Positions 16,891 through 25,906 of a stretch of 64,000 bases of DNA are shown here, piece by piece (the first letter of the stretch is position 1; every line of letters starts with the position of its first letter). The stretch covers positions 1-64,000 of the forward strand of contig NZ_JAFBCZ010000019.1 of assembly GCF_016907925.1 (NCBI RefSeq), written 5' to 3'. The stretch is from Herpetosiphon giganteus. Its GTDB lineage: Bacteria; Chloroflexota; Chloroflexia; Chloroflexales; Herpetosiphonaceae. Position numbers and translations under genes: made by a program. Below the pieces are notes generated by a model. The model was not told the origin of the DNA and searched no databases. It saw nothing but the letters and a program-made list of their open reading frames with translations.

Positions 16891-19296
16891 TTAAGCCTGA
16901 GCTAAAAGGGTTTCAACAACGCTTGCCAAGCCGAGATTTTGACTATCGAACCAGATTTGTTGCCATTGAGCCGAGCTTAGTTGTTGCTGACAATGGGCGA
17001 TAGTTGGCTGTAAGCGTTGTTGCTCAGCCTCAAACAACGGCAAGGCCAATTCAGTGCGCAATTGCTGGGCTTTGCTCCAACATTGAATTGCCAATTCGGC
17101 CTGACCTTGCATGCTTAATAATTCACCAAAGCGTTCCAAATTCCATGCCAAGCCATCATAATCGTGCAAGCTCCAGCGAATTTGGAGGCTGGCTTTGATT
17201 GCGGCGAGTGCGGCGCTGGTTTGGCCTTGCTGCACCAACACTGGTGTGAGTGCATTCAAGGCCGAAGCGATGCCACGTTGATCATCAAGGCTGCGCCAAA
17301 TTGCCAACGCTTGTTCATGGGCTGTTTGGGCTTTGGCGAAGTTGCTTTGATAGAGCGCGATCACGCCCAAATAATTCAGGCTAAATGCGAGGCTCGGCAA
17401 AATCTGCTGTTGCTGCCAATAAGCCAAGCTTTGCTGCAAAAGCTGTTGCGCAAGGCTGAATTGACTTTGGCGCACCAACACCATCGCTTGGCAATCGTGC
17501 ATGGCAAACACCGCCTCCTGATCGCCAAGCTGCTCGTAGAGGCTACAAGCACTGCGATAATGCTCAAGCGCTTGGGTATAATGGCCTTGCTCCATCGTAA
17601 TTTCGCCCAATTTTGCCAGATTTTCAGCAATTGCTGCTGGTTGTTGTAAAGCTTGGCGTTGGGCCAACGCTTGTTGATACCAGGCTTGGCCAGCGCGATA
17701 TTGGCTTTGCAAAAAGGCTGCGATATAGCCCTGCATTTCGCTGCAACGAGCATGCATGCTTGGCGTGAGCGGCTGGGTGCTTAGCCAATCGAGCCAGCTT
17801 TGCAATTCTTCGCTCGTTCCATAACGATACCAAAATTCGGCCAAGGGCACGATACAGCTGCTGGCTGCTAGCCAGTTTTGCGTGCGAATAGCCCAATTAA
17901 TTGCTGCCCGCATATTCTCGCGCTCGGCCAAAAGCGCGTGGCGCTGCTCCAACACTTGCTCGCTTAGCGATTCGTAATACATGACATAATATTTAAGATG
18001 GCGTTGGGCAAGTGTGCTTAATTCGCCATGGTCGCTTAATTCTTGGGCTGCGAATTCCTGAATTAAGCTGAGCATGCGAAAACGCTGTGGTTGTTCTGGT
18101 TCAGCTTGCATCGCCAACAAACTATGATCAATTAACCCCGCCAATTGATCGAGCAGATCAAGCTGTTGCGAATTGGGCACGATTGCCTGAATGGCATCAA
18201 GCGTACAGCCAGCCTGAAAAATTGCCAATTGGCGCAGCAGTTGCTGTTGTTGCGGCGAAATTTGTTGGTAGCTCCAATTAATCGCGTTGTGCATGCTTTG
18301 GTGGCGGGCTGGTGCAGTTGGATCGTTGGTTGTCAACAGGGCCAAGGGCGGTTGTAAATAGGCCAATAAGGCTTCTGGCGTGAGCAAGCGCGTGCGGGCT
18401 GCCGCCAATTCCAAGGCCAAGGGCAAGCCATCGACCTGCCAACAAATGTGCTTGATCGCCTCGGCGTTGGCGCTAGTTAGGCTAAATTGCGGGTTCAAGG
18501 TTTGGGCGCGTTGTACAAATAATTGCACCGCTGGATTGGTTTTGAGTTCGCTGAGCGTGGCACTGGATGTCGGCAAACGCAACGGTGCAAGTGGCAGTGC
18601 ATATTCGCCAGCGCAATGCAACAAGGCGCGACTGGTCAACAATAATTTGAGGCCGGTAGTGTGATCGAGCAACCAGCGCAAGACTGCGGTGGCACTCAAC
18701 AATTGCTCAAGATTATCGAGAATCAACAAGATGCGCGCATGCTGAAAATGGAGCTGAATTTGGCGTTGCCAACTATATTTGCTACTTGGCAAATTGAGCG
18801 CTTGGCTCAGCGCTAAACCAAGCTCGGCGACGCTGGTTGCTTGAGCCAAATCGACAAAATAGACCCCATCAGGAAAATACTTCGAGCTTTGTTGGGCAAT
18901 CTGCAAGGCCAAGCGAGTTTTACCCACGCCGCCAGGCCCAGTCAACGTGATCATGCGAATATGCTCAGCGTTGAGATATTGGTGCAGGGTTGCAACTTCG
19001 CTTTGGCGATTGATTAATTTGCTGGCGGTTAAGGGCAATCCGCTTGGCGTTTGTTTGGCTTCAGCCGTGCCAACTAGACGCGCTTGGGCGCAAAAGAGCT
19101 GAGTTTGTTCGCTGGATAAGTGCAAAATTGTGGCTAAACGGGCAGCCAAACTGCGTGATGGCCGCTGGCGATTAGCTTCCATCTTGCGAATACTCTCGAC
19201 CGCGCAGCCAACTTCCTCGGCCAAAGCAGCTTGGGTTAGTTGGCGTTGGTGGCGATATTCACGCAATTGTTGGCCAAATGATCGTGGTTCTGGCAT
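16891..19296 (-). CDS. STAND regulator: XRE HTH, NB-ARC ATPase, TPR repeats
   Basis: This 801-residue signal-transduction ATPase starts with an XRE helix-turn-helix domain (about 7-62, with QLTQAALAEEVGCAVESIRKM). An NB-ARC/AP-ATPase domain follows, with the Walker A motif GPGGVGKTRLALQIA, Walker B ILLILDN and the LLLTSR sensor segment. From about residue 420 to the end there are TPR-like helical repeats (for example QQPAAIAENLAKLGEITMEQ and IASALNALTPVLVQQG). STAND proteins switch from an ADP-bound monomer to an ATP-bound oligomer upon sensing a ligand through the repeats. Such large HTH-STAND genes are numerous in Herpetosiphon-like genomes. No target gene is suggested by the neighbours. 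Confidence 0.9.
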   Translation of the reverse strand: MPEPRSFGQQLREYRHQRQLTQAALAEEVGCAVESIRKMEANRQRPSRSLAARLATILHLSSEQTQLFCAQARLVGTAEAKQTPSGLPLTASKLINRQSEVATLHQYLNAEHIRMITLTGPGGVGKTRLALQIAQQSSKYFPDGVYFVDLAQATSVAELGLALSQALNLPSSKYSWQRQIQLHFQHARILLILDNLEQLLSATAVLRWLLDHTTGLKLLLTSRALLHCAGEYALPLAPLRLPTSSATLSELKTNPAVQLFVQRAQTLNPQFSLTSANAEAIKHICWQVDGLPLALELAAARTRLLTPEALLAYLQPPLALLTTNDPTAPARHQSMHNAINWSYQQISPQQQQLLRQLAIFQAGCTLDAIQAIVPNSQQLDLLDQLAGLIDHSLLAMQAEPEQPQRFRMLSLIQEFAAQELSDHGELSTLAQRHLKYYVMYYESLSEQVLEQRHALLAERENMRAAINWAIRTQNWLAASSCIVPLAEFWYRYGTSEELQSWLDWLSTQPLTPSMHARCSEMQGYIAAFLQSQYRAGQAWYQQALAQRQALQQPAAIAENLAKLGEITMEQGHYTQALEHYRSACSLYEQLGDQEAVFAMHDCQAMVLVRQSQFSLAQQLLQQSLAYWQQQQILPSLAFSLNYLGVIALYQSNFAKAQTAHEQALAIWRSLDDQRGIASALNALTPVLVQQGQTSAALAAIKASLQIRWSLHDYDGLAWNLERFGELLSMQGQAELAIQCWSKAQQLRTELALPLFEAEQQRLQPTIAHCQQQLSSAQWQQIWFDSQNLGLASVVETLLAQA

Positions 19297-19733
19297 AGAC
19301 GCGAGCGACTCCTTGTGAACGATGGCAGGTTATTTGGCGCTGGAATCGGGTTAACAGTCGATGCGCCAGCTGCTAGCCTTACGGTACACTAGCAAAACAA
19401 ATCAGGCAATGGCTTTGCGTGCGATTCATTCCAACCAAGTTGCAGCCGCCATCGCACGCAAGGGCCAGCATCCAGTGCGGTTGGGTTTGCTACAAAGGCT
19501 CGTAGCTTTAGATGAAGATTGACTAAATTTAAGCCCAATTTTCTTAACCCAAAGTTGATATTTAAGCGTCAAAATTCAGGTACACTACAACAGTACCTTG
19601 GGTACAAGCTCGATGACCCAAAAGGACTACTCTCTAGGATGACTTATATCGAGCAGTATAACGAATACTAACCAGCCATGCATCGACGGCTGCTGCGTAG
19701 AAACGGTTATTGTATTCGTTTTGGAGCAAGTCC
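19297..19733. other. 437-bp intergenic region between divergent regulators
   Basis: It must hold the promoters of the STAND regulator (minus) and the response regulator (plus). A perfect 11-bp inverted repeat with a 25-base loop lies at 19415-19425 and 19451-19461 (TTGCGTGCGAT with ATCGCACGCAA). GTACCTTGGGTAC near 19591-19603 is a small palindrome. No open frame looks genuine. Confidence 0.5.
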
Positions 19734-20201
19734 ATGTATCCGGTTGTTCGACCGAGCGCTTCGCCTATCGTCGTTGCCAGCCGTGCGAAAGTGATGGTAA
19801 TCGAAGATAACGTTGATAGTATGAATTTGACGTTACGGATTCTGCGCGAGCAGATTGGGGTTGCCTACTGCAATGCGCGACCTTCCGGCGATGCTTTCTT
19901 TAGCTGGCTCAACTCGCCGCAGGTGCGCCAAAATCCCATTCTGAGCTTTCTTGATTTAATTTTGCTTGATATTCGGATTCCCCGCGAAAACGGCCATATT
20001 GTGTTTCAAAAACTGCGGGCCTTGCCTGAACTCAAGCGCACCAAAGTTGTCGCTATGACCGCCAATGGCTCACGCGACGAGGCCGAACGGGCACGCGTTT
20101 CTGGCTTCGATGGCTTTATCGCCAAGCCAATTTCGGTCAAAACCTTTCCCGACCAAATTGCCCGCGTGCTGAGCGGCGAGTTGGTGTGGGATATTGGCTA
20201 A
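19734..20201 (+). CDS. single-domain response regulator (REC)
   Basis: This is a receiver-only protein of 155 residues. The fold landmarks are VMVIEDNVDS (acidic pair), LDLILLDIRIP with the phosphoacceptor aspartate, the VVAMTANGS switch residue and FIAKPIS with the conserved lysine. There is no output domain, so it likely passes phosphate or binds a partner. The ATG at 19734 has GGAG nine bases upstream; an upstream TTG gives a longer frame without support. It precedes a GAF-cyclase gene by 137 bases, with a terminator between, so the two may be related in function but are not simply co-transcribed. Confidence 0.9.
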   Translation: MYPVVRPSASPIVVASRAKVMVIEDNVDSMNLTLRILREQIGVAYCNARPSGDAFFSWLNSPQVRQNPILSFLDLILLDIRIPRENGHIVFQKLRALPELKRTKVVAMTANGSRDEAERARVSGFDGFIAKPISVKTFPDQIARVLSGELVWDIG

Positions 20202-20226
20202 AACTGAATCCAAAACCTTGGTTAAG

Positions 20227-20258
20227 GGCTGGCAGTGTGGCGCTGTCGGCCTTTTTTT
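20227..20258 (+). terminator. rho-independent terminator after the response regulator
   Basis: GGCTGGCAG and CTGTCGGCC form a stem with G-U pairs and are followed by seven T residues. A TATACT box at 20287-20292 may be the -10 element of the next gene. Confidence 0.75.
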
Positions 20259-20338
20259 GTGCTATTCGGCCACGCAGAGTTCATGCTATACTGACGCTGT
20301 TAATCAGCGTTTTGCCGGCTCAAGGAGGTGCTGCGCGT

Positions 20339-21925
20339 ATGCCCGAACAATTAAAGCATGAACTCTCGTTATGCCATCGAGAGCTACGGGCGATTTACGA
20401 TCTCGATGCTCTCCGCGACACAACCGATTCGACCGAAACCTTTTTAAATGGCTGCGCAACGATTATTCGTGGCGTGCTTCAGCCCGATTTGCTCCAATTA
20501 ATCACCCTCGATTTGGAAGATTGCCCAGCCCAAAATATTACGATTGAACGCTGGCGACCAAATAACGCAGCAGGTTTGATGTTGGCCTTAACCAATGCCT
20601 TGGCTGGCGGCGAAACGACGAGTTTGCAGGAGGGCGATGCGGAAATTATTGTGCGTTCGCTCTCGGTCAAGGGCGATCGGCTCGGCGTGTTGGTGCTTGG
20701 TTCTGAAGATCATCATTGGTCGGTTGATGATCGGCGTTTGATCGATGCGATGTGTTCACAAATTGATTCGGCCATGGCTGGGCTGCGTTTGTTCCAACAG
20801 GTGCAATCGCGCAACCGTGAGCTTGAAACGATCTATCGCTTGGATCGGTTGATCGATGCCACGCCAGATTTTGACCAAGGCTTAGGTGCGGCCTTGGGCC
20901 TGCTCTCCGAGACGATTGGCGCAACGTGGAGCTTTATTATGCTCTATACTGCCGAGGAACATGAGCTAGAATTTCGCGCCGCTTCGCACGACGATTTGGC
21001 CGACCCAAGCTCGCAAGTTTCGCAGGTATTGCGCGATTTGGCACGCAACACGGTTGATCAAGGCAAAATGGTGCGCCGCGAACAGATCGATCAAACGATT
21101 GGCTCGTATATTGGCGTGCCCTTGATTTTGAAAAATCAAATTATTGGCGTGTTTGGTGGGGCCAATCCACCGGGCATGCGTGGGTTTAGCATTCACGAAG
21201 TTAAAATGTTGAACGCAATTGCCTCGCAAATGGATACGGCGCTGTTTGAAGACCGCCAACAACGCCATATTCGCGAAACGTTTGCGCGCTATGTTAGCCC
21301 CGATGTGGTCGATTTGATGTTGCGCACGCCTGGCAATGATTATATGAATGTGCATCGCCAACAATTATCGATGCTTTTTTCGGATATGCGTGGCTTTACC
21401 ACGGTTTCCGAGCAACTGCCCGCCGATGTGGTGGCGCGCATGCTCAACGAACATCTTTCAGCGATGACCACGATTATTCGCAATGCTGGCGGCACGGTCG
21501 ATAAATTCGTCGGCGATGAAATTGTGGCCTTTTTTGGCGCACCCTTGCCCTATGAGCAACACCCATTATTGGCCGTCCAAACTGCCTTGTTGATGCAAAC
21601 GCGGCATAATCAATTGATGGACGAATGGCAGAGCCAAGGCTTGCCAGCGGTGGCAATTGGCATTGGGATTGCCACGGGCGAGGTGGTCGTGGGCAACATT
21701 GGTTCAGCCCAAATGATGAACTACACCGCGATTGGCCCAGATATGAATTTGGCTGCCCGCCTGTGTAGCGCTGCTTTGCCCAACCAAATTTTGGTCAGCC
21801 AAGCAACCTATGATGCAGTCCAAACGCATGTGCGGGCCGTGCCAGTTGCGCCATTGAGCTTGCGTCATATCTCGCAGTTGGTACAAGCCTATAGCATCGA
21901 AGCGGTGCTGAGCAGCAACGTTTAG
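20339..21925 (+). CDS. class III nucleotide cyclase with GAF domains
   Basis: The 528-residue cytoplasmic protein has a short coiled start (ELSLCHRELRAIYDLDAL), two GAF sensor domains (about 30-165 and 170-320), and a class III cyclase domain (about 330-500). The metal-binding aspartates are Asp349 in FSDMRGFT and Asp393 in VGDEIVAFFG. Lys389 in DKF points to ATP rather than GTP as substrate, and NLAARLC supplies the transition-state Asn and Arg. It should make cyclic AMP in response to a ligand or redox signal at the GAF domains. The ATG at 20339 follows AAGGAGGTG; an in-frame longer version overlapping the response regulator is possible but unsupported. Confidence 0.9.
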   Translation: MPEQLKHELSLCHRELRAIYDLDALRDTTDSTETFLNGCATIIRGVLQPDLLQLITLDLEDCPAQNITIERWRPNNAAGLMLALTNALAGGETTSLQEGDAEIIVRSLSVKGDRLGVLVLGSEDHHWSVDDRRLIDAMCSQIDSAMAGLRLFQQVQSRNRELETIYRLDRLIDATPDFDQGLGAALGLLSETIGATWSFIMLYTAEEHELEFRAASHDDLADPSSQVSQVLRDLARNTVDQGKMVRREQIDQTIGSYIGVPLILKNQIIGVFGGANPPGMRGFSIHEVKMLNAIASQMDTALFEDRQQRHIRETFARYVSPDVVDLMLRTPGNDYMNVHRQQLSMLFSDMRGFTTVSEQLPADVVARMLNEHLSAMTTIIRNAGGTVDKFVGDEIVAFFGAPLPYEQHPLLAVQTALLMQTRHNQLMDEWQSQGLPAVAIGIGIATGEVVVGNIGSAQMMNYTAIGPDMNLAARLCSAALPNQILVSQATYDAVQTHVRAVPVAPLSLRHISQLVQAYSIEAVLSSNV

Positions 21926-21927
21926 TG

Positions 21928-22071
21928 CCCTCACCCCAACCCCTCTCCCACTAAAACGCGGGAGAGGGGAGCCAAACACCGAAAGACTATGGTTCTAGCG
22001 CGATTCTTGGTGTATCCATCGAACCAAACGCCTCTCGCCCGTCCGAAGGGAGAGGGGTTGGGGGTGAGGGG
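21928..22071. repeat. palindromic CCCTCACCCC intergenic repeat, copy 1
   Basis: CCCTCACCCCAACCCCTC begins at 21928, and its near-exact reverse complement ends at 22071, so the 144-bp unit can form one long hairpin. Each arm also contains its own small hairpin (CCTCTCCC with GGGAGAGG). Related sequence occurs at 27920-28113. Confidence 0.8.
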
Positions 22072-22126
22072 AGCGGGCCAAAATGAACGTGATTTATCTG
22101 TACACCTAGTTTAGTAGAGGACAACG

Positions 22127-22516
22127 ATGTCTGAGCTTTTTGAAGTCAGCGAAGTTCACAATTATGGCGGTTTTTTTGGCGGTGATACAGTGACCCTCGA
22201 CGTGATGGCAATTGCTGATCACAATGATTGGCGACCATTGGTGATCGATGCCAAAGCCTTGGAAAATATTCCAGAGCGGCATAATTTGTTGGCGGGAATG
22301 GTCTTGACCCTCGAATTTAGTGGTGAACGGGTTGATCGAGCGGTGTTGATTGCGGCGCGAGATTATGACGAATTACGAGCCGCGCTTGGCCTTGCCCAAT
22401 TGCCTACTACGAGTGATAAGCCAATTAAATTGAGTGGTTGCTGCACCCAATGCCAGCGTTGGCTGCCAGCCCAACATCTGCATGCGCAAGGCTGTGTGGT
22501 GTGTACGCCAGCCTAA
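22127..22516 (+). CDS. hypothetical protein with C-terminal zinc-ribbon-like cysteines
   Basis: I do not recognise this 129-residue family. The first 100 residues are a compact mixed fold (TVTLDVMAIADHNDWRPLVI, VDRAVLIAARDYDELRAALG). The C-terminus has CCTQCQRWLPAQ and CVVC, a CxxC...CxxC pair that could bind zinc. It has no signal peptide or membrane segment. It starts behind a purine-rich AGAGGA and lies 63 bases before the mevalonate-pathway gene, in the same direction, so the two might be co-transcribed. Confidence 0.7.
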   Translation: MSELFEVSEVHNYGGFFGGDTVTLDVMAIADHNDWRPLVIDAKALENIPERHNLLAGMVLTLEFSGERVDRAVLIAARDYDELRAALGLAQLPTTSDKPIKLSGCCTQCQRWLPAQHLHAQGCVVCTPA

Positions 22517-22579
22517 ATTGGCCTGCTGATCTGCTACAATAGAGCTACTGAATTTGTTTATTTGTACGTGAGGAATGGT

Positions 22580-23584
22580 ATGAAACAGCTTTCGCATGCG
22601 GCAACGGCAGTGGCTTGTGCCAACATTGCGTTTATCAAGTATTGGGGCCAGCGCGACGCGCATCTGACTCTTCCAACCAATGGCTCGATCTCCATGAATC
22701 TTGATGGCTGTCTAACCGAGACAACCGTACAATGTTTACCCGAAGCCGTGGAAGATAGCGTTTGGCTCGCCTTGAGCGGTGGCGAGGAAGTTCAGGCCAA
22801 AGGTCGCCAATTTGAGCGCGTCATCCAACAGATTGAGCGTTTGCGCCAATTGGCGGGGATTACTGAGCGGGTCGAAGTGCGCTCGCGCAATAATTTCCCT
22901 TCTGATGCTGGGATTGCCTCATCGGCTGCTGCTTTTGCTGCCTTGACTAGGGCTGCGGCTGCGGCTTTTCGCTTAGAGCTTGATGAAGCAGAATTATCAC
23001 GCCTAACGCGGCTTTCTGGCTCTGGCTCGGCCTGCCGTTCGATTCCTGCTGGCTTTGTCGAATGGTTTGATGATGGCACGCATGCTGGCTCGTATGCAGC
23101 CCAAATTGCGCCACCAGAACACTGGAATTTAGTTGATATTGTGGCTGTGATTAGCACTGAAGCCAAACATGTTGCTTCAACCAGCGGCCATAGTGTTGCC
23201 ACCACCAGCCCCTATTTCCCTGTGCGTTTGGAAGGCATTGAGCAACGCTTGGCCGATGTGCGCCAAGGCATTCTTGAGCGCGATATTCAGCGTTTGGGCC
23301 AAGCCTCGGAAGCAGATGCCATGTCGATGCACGTGATTGCCATGACCGCCCAACCAGCAACAATGTATTGGTTGCCTGGCACCTTGGCGGTGATGCAGGC
23401 AGTGCAGCGTTGGCGGGTGCAAGATAATTTGCAAAGTTACTGGACGATTGATGCTGGCCCGAATGTGCATGTGATTTGCGAAGCCAAAGATGCGCCTGAA
23501 GTCGAAGCGCGGCTCTGCGAGTTGGATGCTGTCCAGTGGACAATCGTTAATGGTGCTGGCCCTGAAGCGCGTTTAGTCGGATAG
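22580..23584 (+). CDS. mvaD: mevalonate (di)phosphate decarboxylase
   Basis: This is a GHMP-superfamily decarboxylase of 334 residues, which removes CO2 from phosphorylated mevalonate to make an isoprenoid precursor. Family landmarks are NIAFIKYWGQRD, LPTNGSISMNLDG, the ATP loop NNFPSDAGIASSAAAFAAL, SGSGSACRS with Arg153 and the catalytic aspartate Asp291 in TIDAGPNVH. The usual lysine in KYWGK is Gln24 here. In the diphosphate enzyme of Staphylococcus that lysine contacts the substrate's diphosphate, so the substrate may be mevalonate 5-phosphate, as reported for a Roseiflexus enzyme. The ATG has GTGAGGA upstream; an earlier TTG is not needed. Confidence 0.92.
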   Translation: MKQLSHAATAVACANIAFIKYWGQRDAHLTLPTNGSISMNLDGCLTETTVQCLPEAVEDSVWLALSGGEEVQAKGRQFERVIQQIERLRQLAGITERVEVRSRNNFPSDAGIASSAAAFAALTRAAAAAFRLELDEAELSRLTRLSGSGSACRSIPAGFVEWFDDGTHAGSYAAQIAPPEHWNLVDIVAVISTEAKHVASTSGHSVATTSPYFPVRLEGIEQRLADVRQGILERDIQRLGQASEADAMSMHVIAMTAQPATMYWLPGTLAVMQAVQRWRVQDNLQSYWTIDAGPNVHVICEAKDAPEVEARLCELDAVQWTIVNGAGPEARLVG

Positions 23585-23594
23585 GAATAAGCCT

Positions 23595-24659
23595 ATGTTG
23601 CGCCGATTACGAATTTATCTCTTGATCGTTGGCTTGTTGGCGCTGACAGTCAGCGCAGGCTCAGCTGAAACTGCTGCGGGCCAGCCGCGCTACTTCACAG
23701 AAACTGGCCACACTTTAGCCTACAATTTTCGGCTGTTTTGGGAGCGTAACGGCGGCTTGGCGATCTTTGGCTATCCGATTACCGAAGTGTTTGTTGAGGC
23801 TGGCCGTCCAGTGCAATACTTTGAGCGAGCACGTTTAGAGTGGCATGCAACGATTGGCTGGACACTTGCTGGCCATCTTGGGCGCTGGGCTGCCGAAGAT
23901 TCTGCTGATCAGCCAGCCTTCAAACCGCGCAGCGAGGCCGCCTACCCAGGCCAAATCTTCTTCCCCGAATCAAAACACACCTTGGGCGGGCTATTTCGCC
24001 AGTATTGGGAGCGCAACGGTGGCTTGCAAACCTTTGGCTATCCGCTATCGGAAGAATTTTTAGAGCGCAACCAGCAAGATGGCCAGATTTATACGGTGCA
24101 ATATTTTGAGCGAACGCGCTTTGAATATCATCCAGAGTTGCCAGCGGCCTATCAAGTGTCGTTGGGCCATTTGGGCCGCCAATATTTGGATGCGACCAAT
24201 ACTGCGCCTGAGTGGGCCAAGCGCAAAGTTAATAATGCAGAAGCTGCTTGGCAAGCCTTGCGTCCAACCCGTATCACGATGCCGCGAATTGACCTTGATA
24301 GCCCAATTATCGAAGCTGGCTTTTCGCTTGGCACTTGGGATGTGCCAACTGACGCAGCGGCGCATTATTGGCCAGTGGCTGGCTTTCCAACAACGGCTGG
24401 GAATATAGTACTAGCAGGGCATGTCGGCTATCGTGGTATTATCTTCAGTCAGCTACCCAACGCAGTTGTCGGCGATAGCTTGCTATTAACTGTCGATGGC
24501 GCAGAGCGGCGCTACCAAGTGACTGAGATTCGTACCGTGACCCCCGACCAAACGTGGGTGATGGACCCAACCGCTGAAGAAACGGTTACTTTGATCACCT
24601 GTGTGCCAATCGGTGTCTACTCGCATCGCTTGATTGTGCGTGCGAAGCCCCAACCGTAG
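23595..24659 (+). CDS. sortase with two N-terminal FGYP-type repeats
   Basis: This is an extracellular sortase-family transpeptidase of 354 residues. A signal sequence or anchor (LRIYLLIVGLLALTVSAGSA) is followed by two copies of a domain of about 55 residues. Both copies contain WERNGGL, FGYP and VQYFERxRxExH (about 31-84 and 120-180). The sortase domain begins near 225 (ITMPRIDLDSPI) and has the catalytic His276 in LAGHVGYRG, Cys336 in TLITCVP and Arg345 in SHRLIV. Sortases cut a sorting motif and join surface proteins to an acceptor. Chloroflexota lack an ordinary Gram-positive wall, so the acceptor is unclear. The start lies 10 bases after mvaD, probably in the same transcript. Confidence 0.9.
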   Translation: MLRRLRIYLLIVGLLALTVSAGSAETAAGQPRYFTETGHTLAYNFRLFWERNGGLAIFGYPITEVFVEAGRPVQYFERARLEWHATIGWTLAGHLGRWAAEDSADQPAFKPRSEAAYPGQIFFPESKHTLGGLFRQYWERNGGLQTFGYPLSEEFLERNQQDGQIYTVQYFERTRFEYHPELPAAYQVSLGHLGRQYLDATNTAPEWAKRKVNNAEAAWQALRPTRITMPRIDLDSPIIEAGFSLGTWDVPTDAAAHYWPVAGFPTTAGNIVLAGHVGYRGIIFSQLPNAVVGDSLLLTVDGAERRYQVTEIRTVTPDQTWVMDPTAEETVTLITCVPIGVYSHRLIVRAKPQP

Positions 24660-24666
24660 GAGTTGT

Positions 24667-25833
24667 ATGTCAGCACCTGTTCAACAATTAATTCAACAAG
24701 GCATTCAAGCAGCGCGGAATGGCAACCATGCAGAAGCCCGCCTGATTCTGCGCCAAGCGCTGAGCGCTGATTCAAGCAACGAGCAAGCATGGCTTTGGCT
24801 GAGCGCAGTTGAAGCAACTAATAGCGAGAAAATTGCCGCCTTGCAACAAGTTTTGGCGATTAATCCAGCCAATGCTGCGGCCAAACGTGGCCTTGAGATG
24901 CTTAAGCCAAGCCAAATTGATTTTGCAAATTTAGGTCAGACGAGCAGCGCTGCCCCAGCGAAAGCCAGTTTTTCGCCGCCACCAGCCCGCGCCGCAGGCA
25001 ACAGCAGTTTATTGCAACCACGACCTAGTTTCGAACCCAGCCCAGCTGTGCCTACAACTAACCAGAGCCTGAATACGGCAGCTCCTAGCATGCCAACGCC
25101 TACTGCGCAGCCACAAGCAGTAACTGCGTTTGATCCAGCAGTAGCCGAAGCTAAGCCAATGGCAGAGCCAGAAAATGCCGTCAATTATGCGAATGATTTG
25201 GTTGGTTCGTTGCGCCCTGCAATTGCCAAAGGCCCCAAAAAACGCTCAGTGTTGCCGACCAGAAGTGAATTGATCATTTCTGCTATTCTTCTTGTATTGC
25301 TGGTTGGCGGCTTTAATTTGGTGCGTTCGGCTTTAGCTGGGCGGCTTTCTGGCTCGCCCAATAGCAACGATGTTACTGCGAGCGAGCGGGCAACCAGTGA
25401 AGCCTTGCTTGGCTGGAATACTGGTCGCCCAACGCCGGTTGTCGAGGTCGTGATTGATCCTGCTCAGCCTAGCCCTGTCCAACCAGTCCAGCCAGTGGCC
25501 AGCGGTAGCGTTCACCAATCGCGCAGTTATTTCTTAACGATTGGCGAGACAACTGTATCAAATGATGGCAAACAGGTACTGGTTAATGTGACGCTTCAAA
25601 ATCCGACCAATCGACCAGTGAGCTTTCGGGCTGCCGATTTTACTATCCAAACCAATGTTGGGGCGTTGCCAATTACGGCCCAATCAACCATTCTGAGCAC
25701 GCTGACAATACCTGGCAACAATACAATTGCCGGAACCTTGGTAGCTCAAGCCAATAATGGCGAGATTAAATCGGTCCAGTTGGTTTGGCGACCAACCAGT
25801 GGCGGTATTTCTAAAACGATTACATTACGCTAA
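24667..25833 (+). CDS. TPR-containing single-pass membrane protein
   Basis: The 388-residue protein has N-terminal helical TPR-like repeats (about 1-75, with GNHAEARLILRQALSADSSN and NEQAWLWLSAVEA). A Pro/Ala/Ser-rich low-complexity linker follows (about 85-185). One transmembrane segment comes next (IISAILLVLLVGGFNLV, near 205), then an extracytoplasmic domain with a beta-sandwich look (YFLTIGETTVSNDGKQVLVN to the end), similar to DUF4352-type domains. The order suggests a cytoplasmic TPR module coupled to an outer domain. It follows the sortase stop by seven bases and has AGGAG before its ATG. The function is unknown. Confidence 0.7.
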   Translation: MSAPVQQLIQQGIQAARNGNHAEARLILRQALSADSSNEQAWLWLSAVEATNSEKIAALQQVLAINPANAAAKRGLEMLKPSQIDFANLGQTSSAAPAKASFSPPPARAAGNSSLLQPRPSFEPSPAVPTTNQSLNTAAPSMPTPTAQPQAVTAFDPAVAEAKPMAEPENAVNYANDLVGSLRPAIAKGPKKRSVLPTRSELIISAILLVLLVGGFNLVRSALAGRLSGSPNSNDVTASERATSEALLGWNTGRPTPVVEVVIDPAQPSPVQPVQPVASGSVHQSRSYFLTIGETTVSNDGKQVLVNVTLQNPTNRPVSFRAADFTIQTNVGALPITAQSTILSTLTIPGNNTIAGTLVAQANNGEIKSVQLVWRPTSGGISKTITLR

Positions 25834-25906
25834 CTCAATTTCAAGCATGCCATGGTTGCTTGCTCACCCAGAGCGCAGCCATGGCGTTGCTATGTAAGGA
25901 ACTTGG

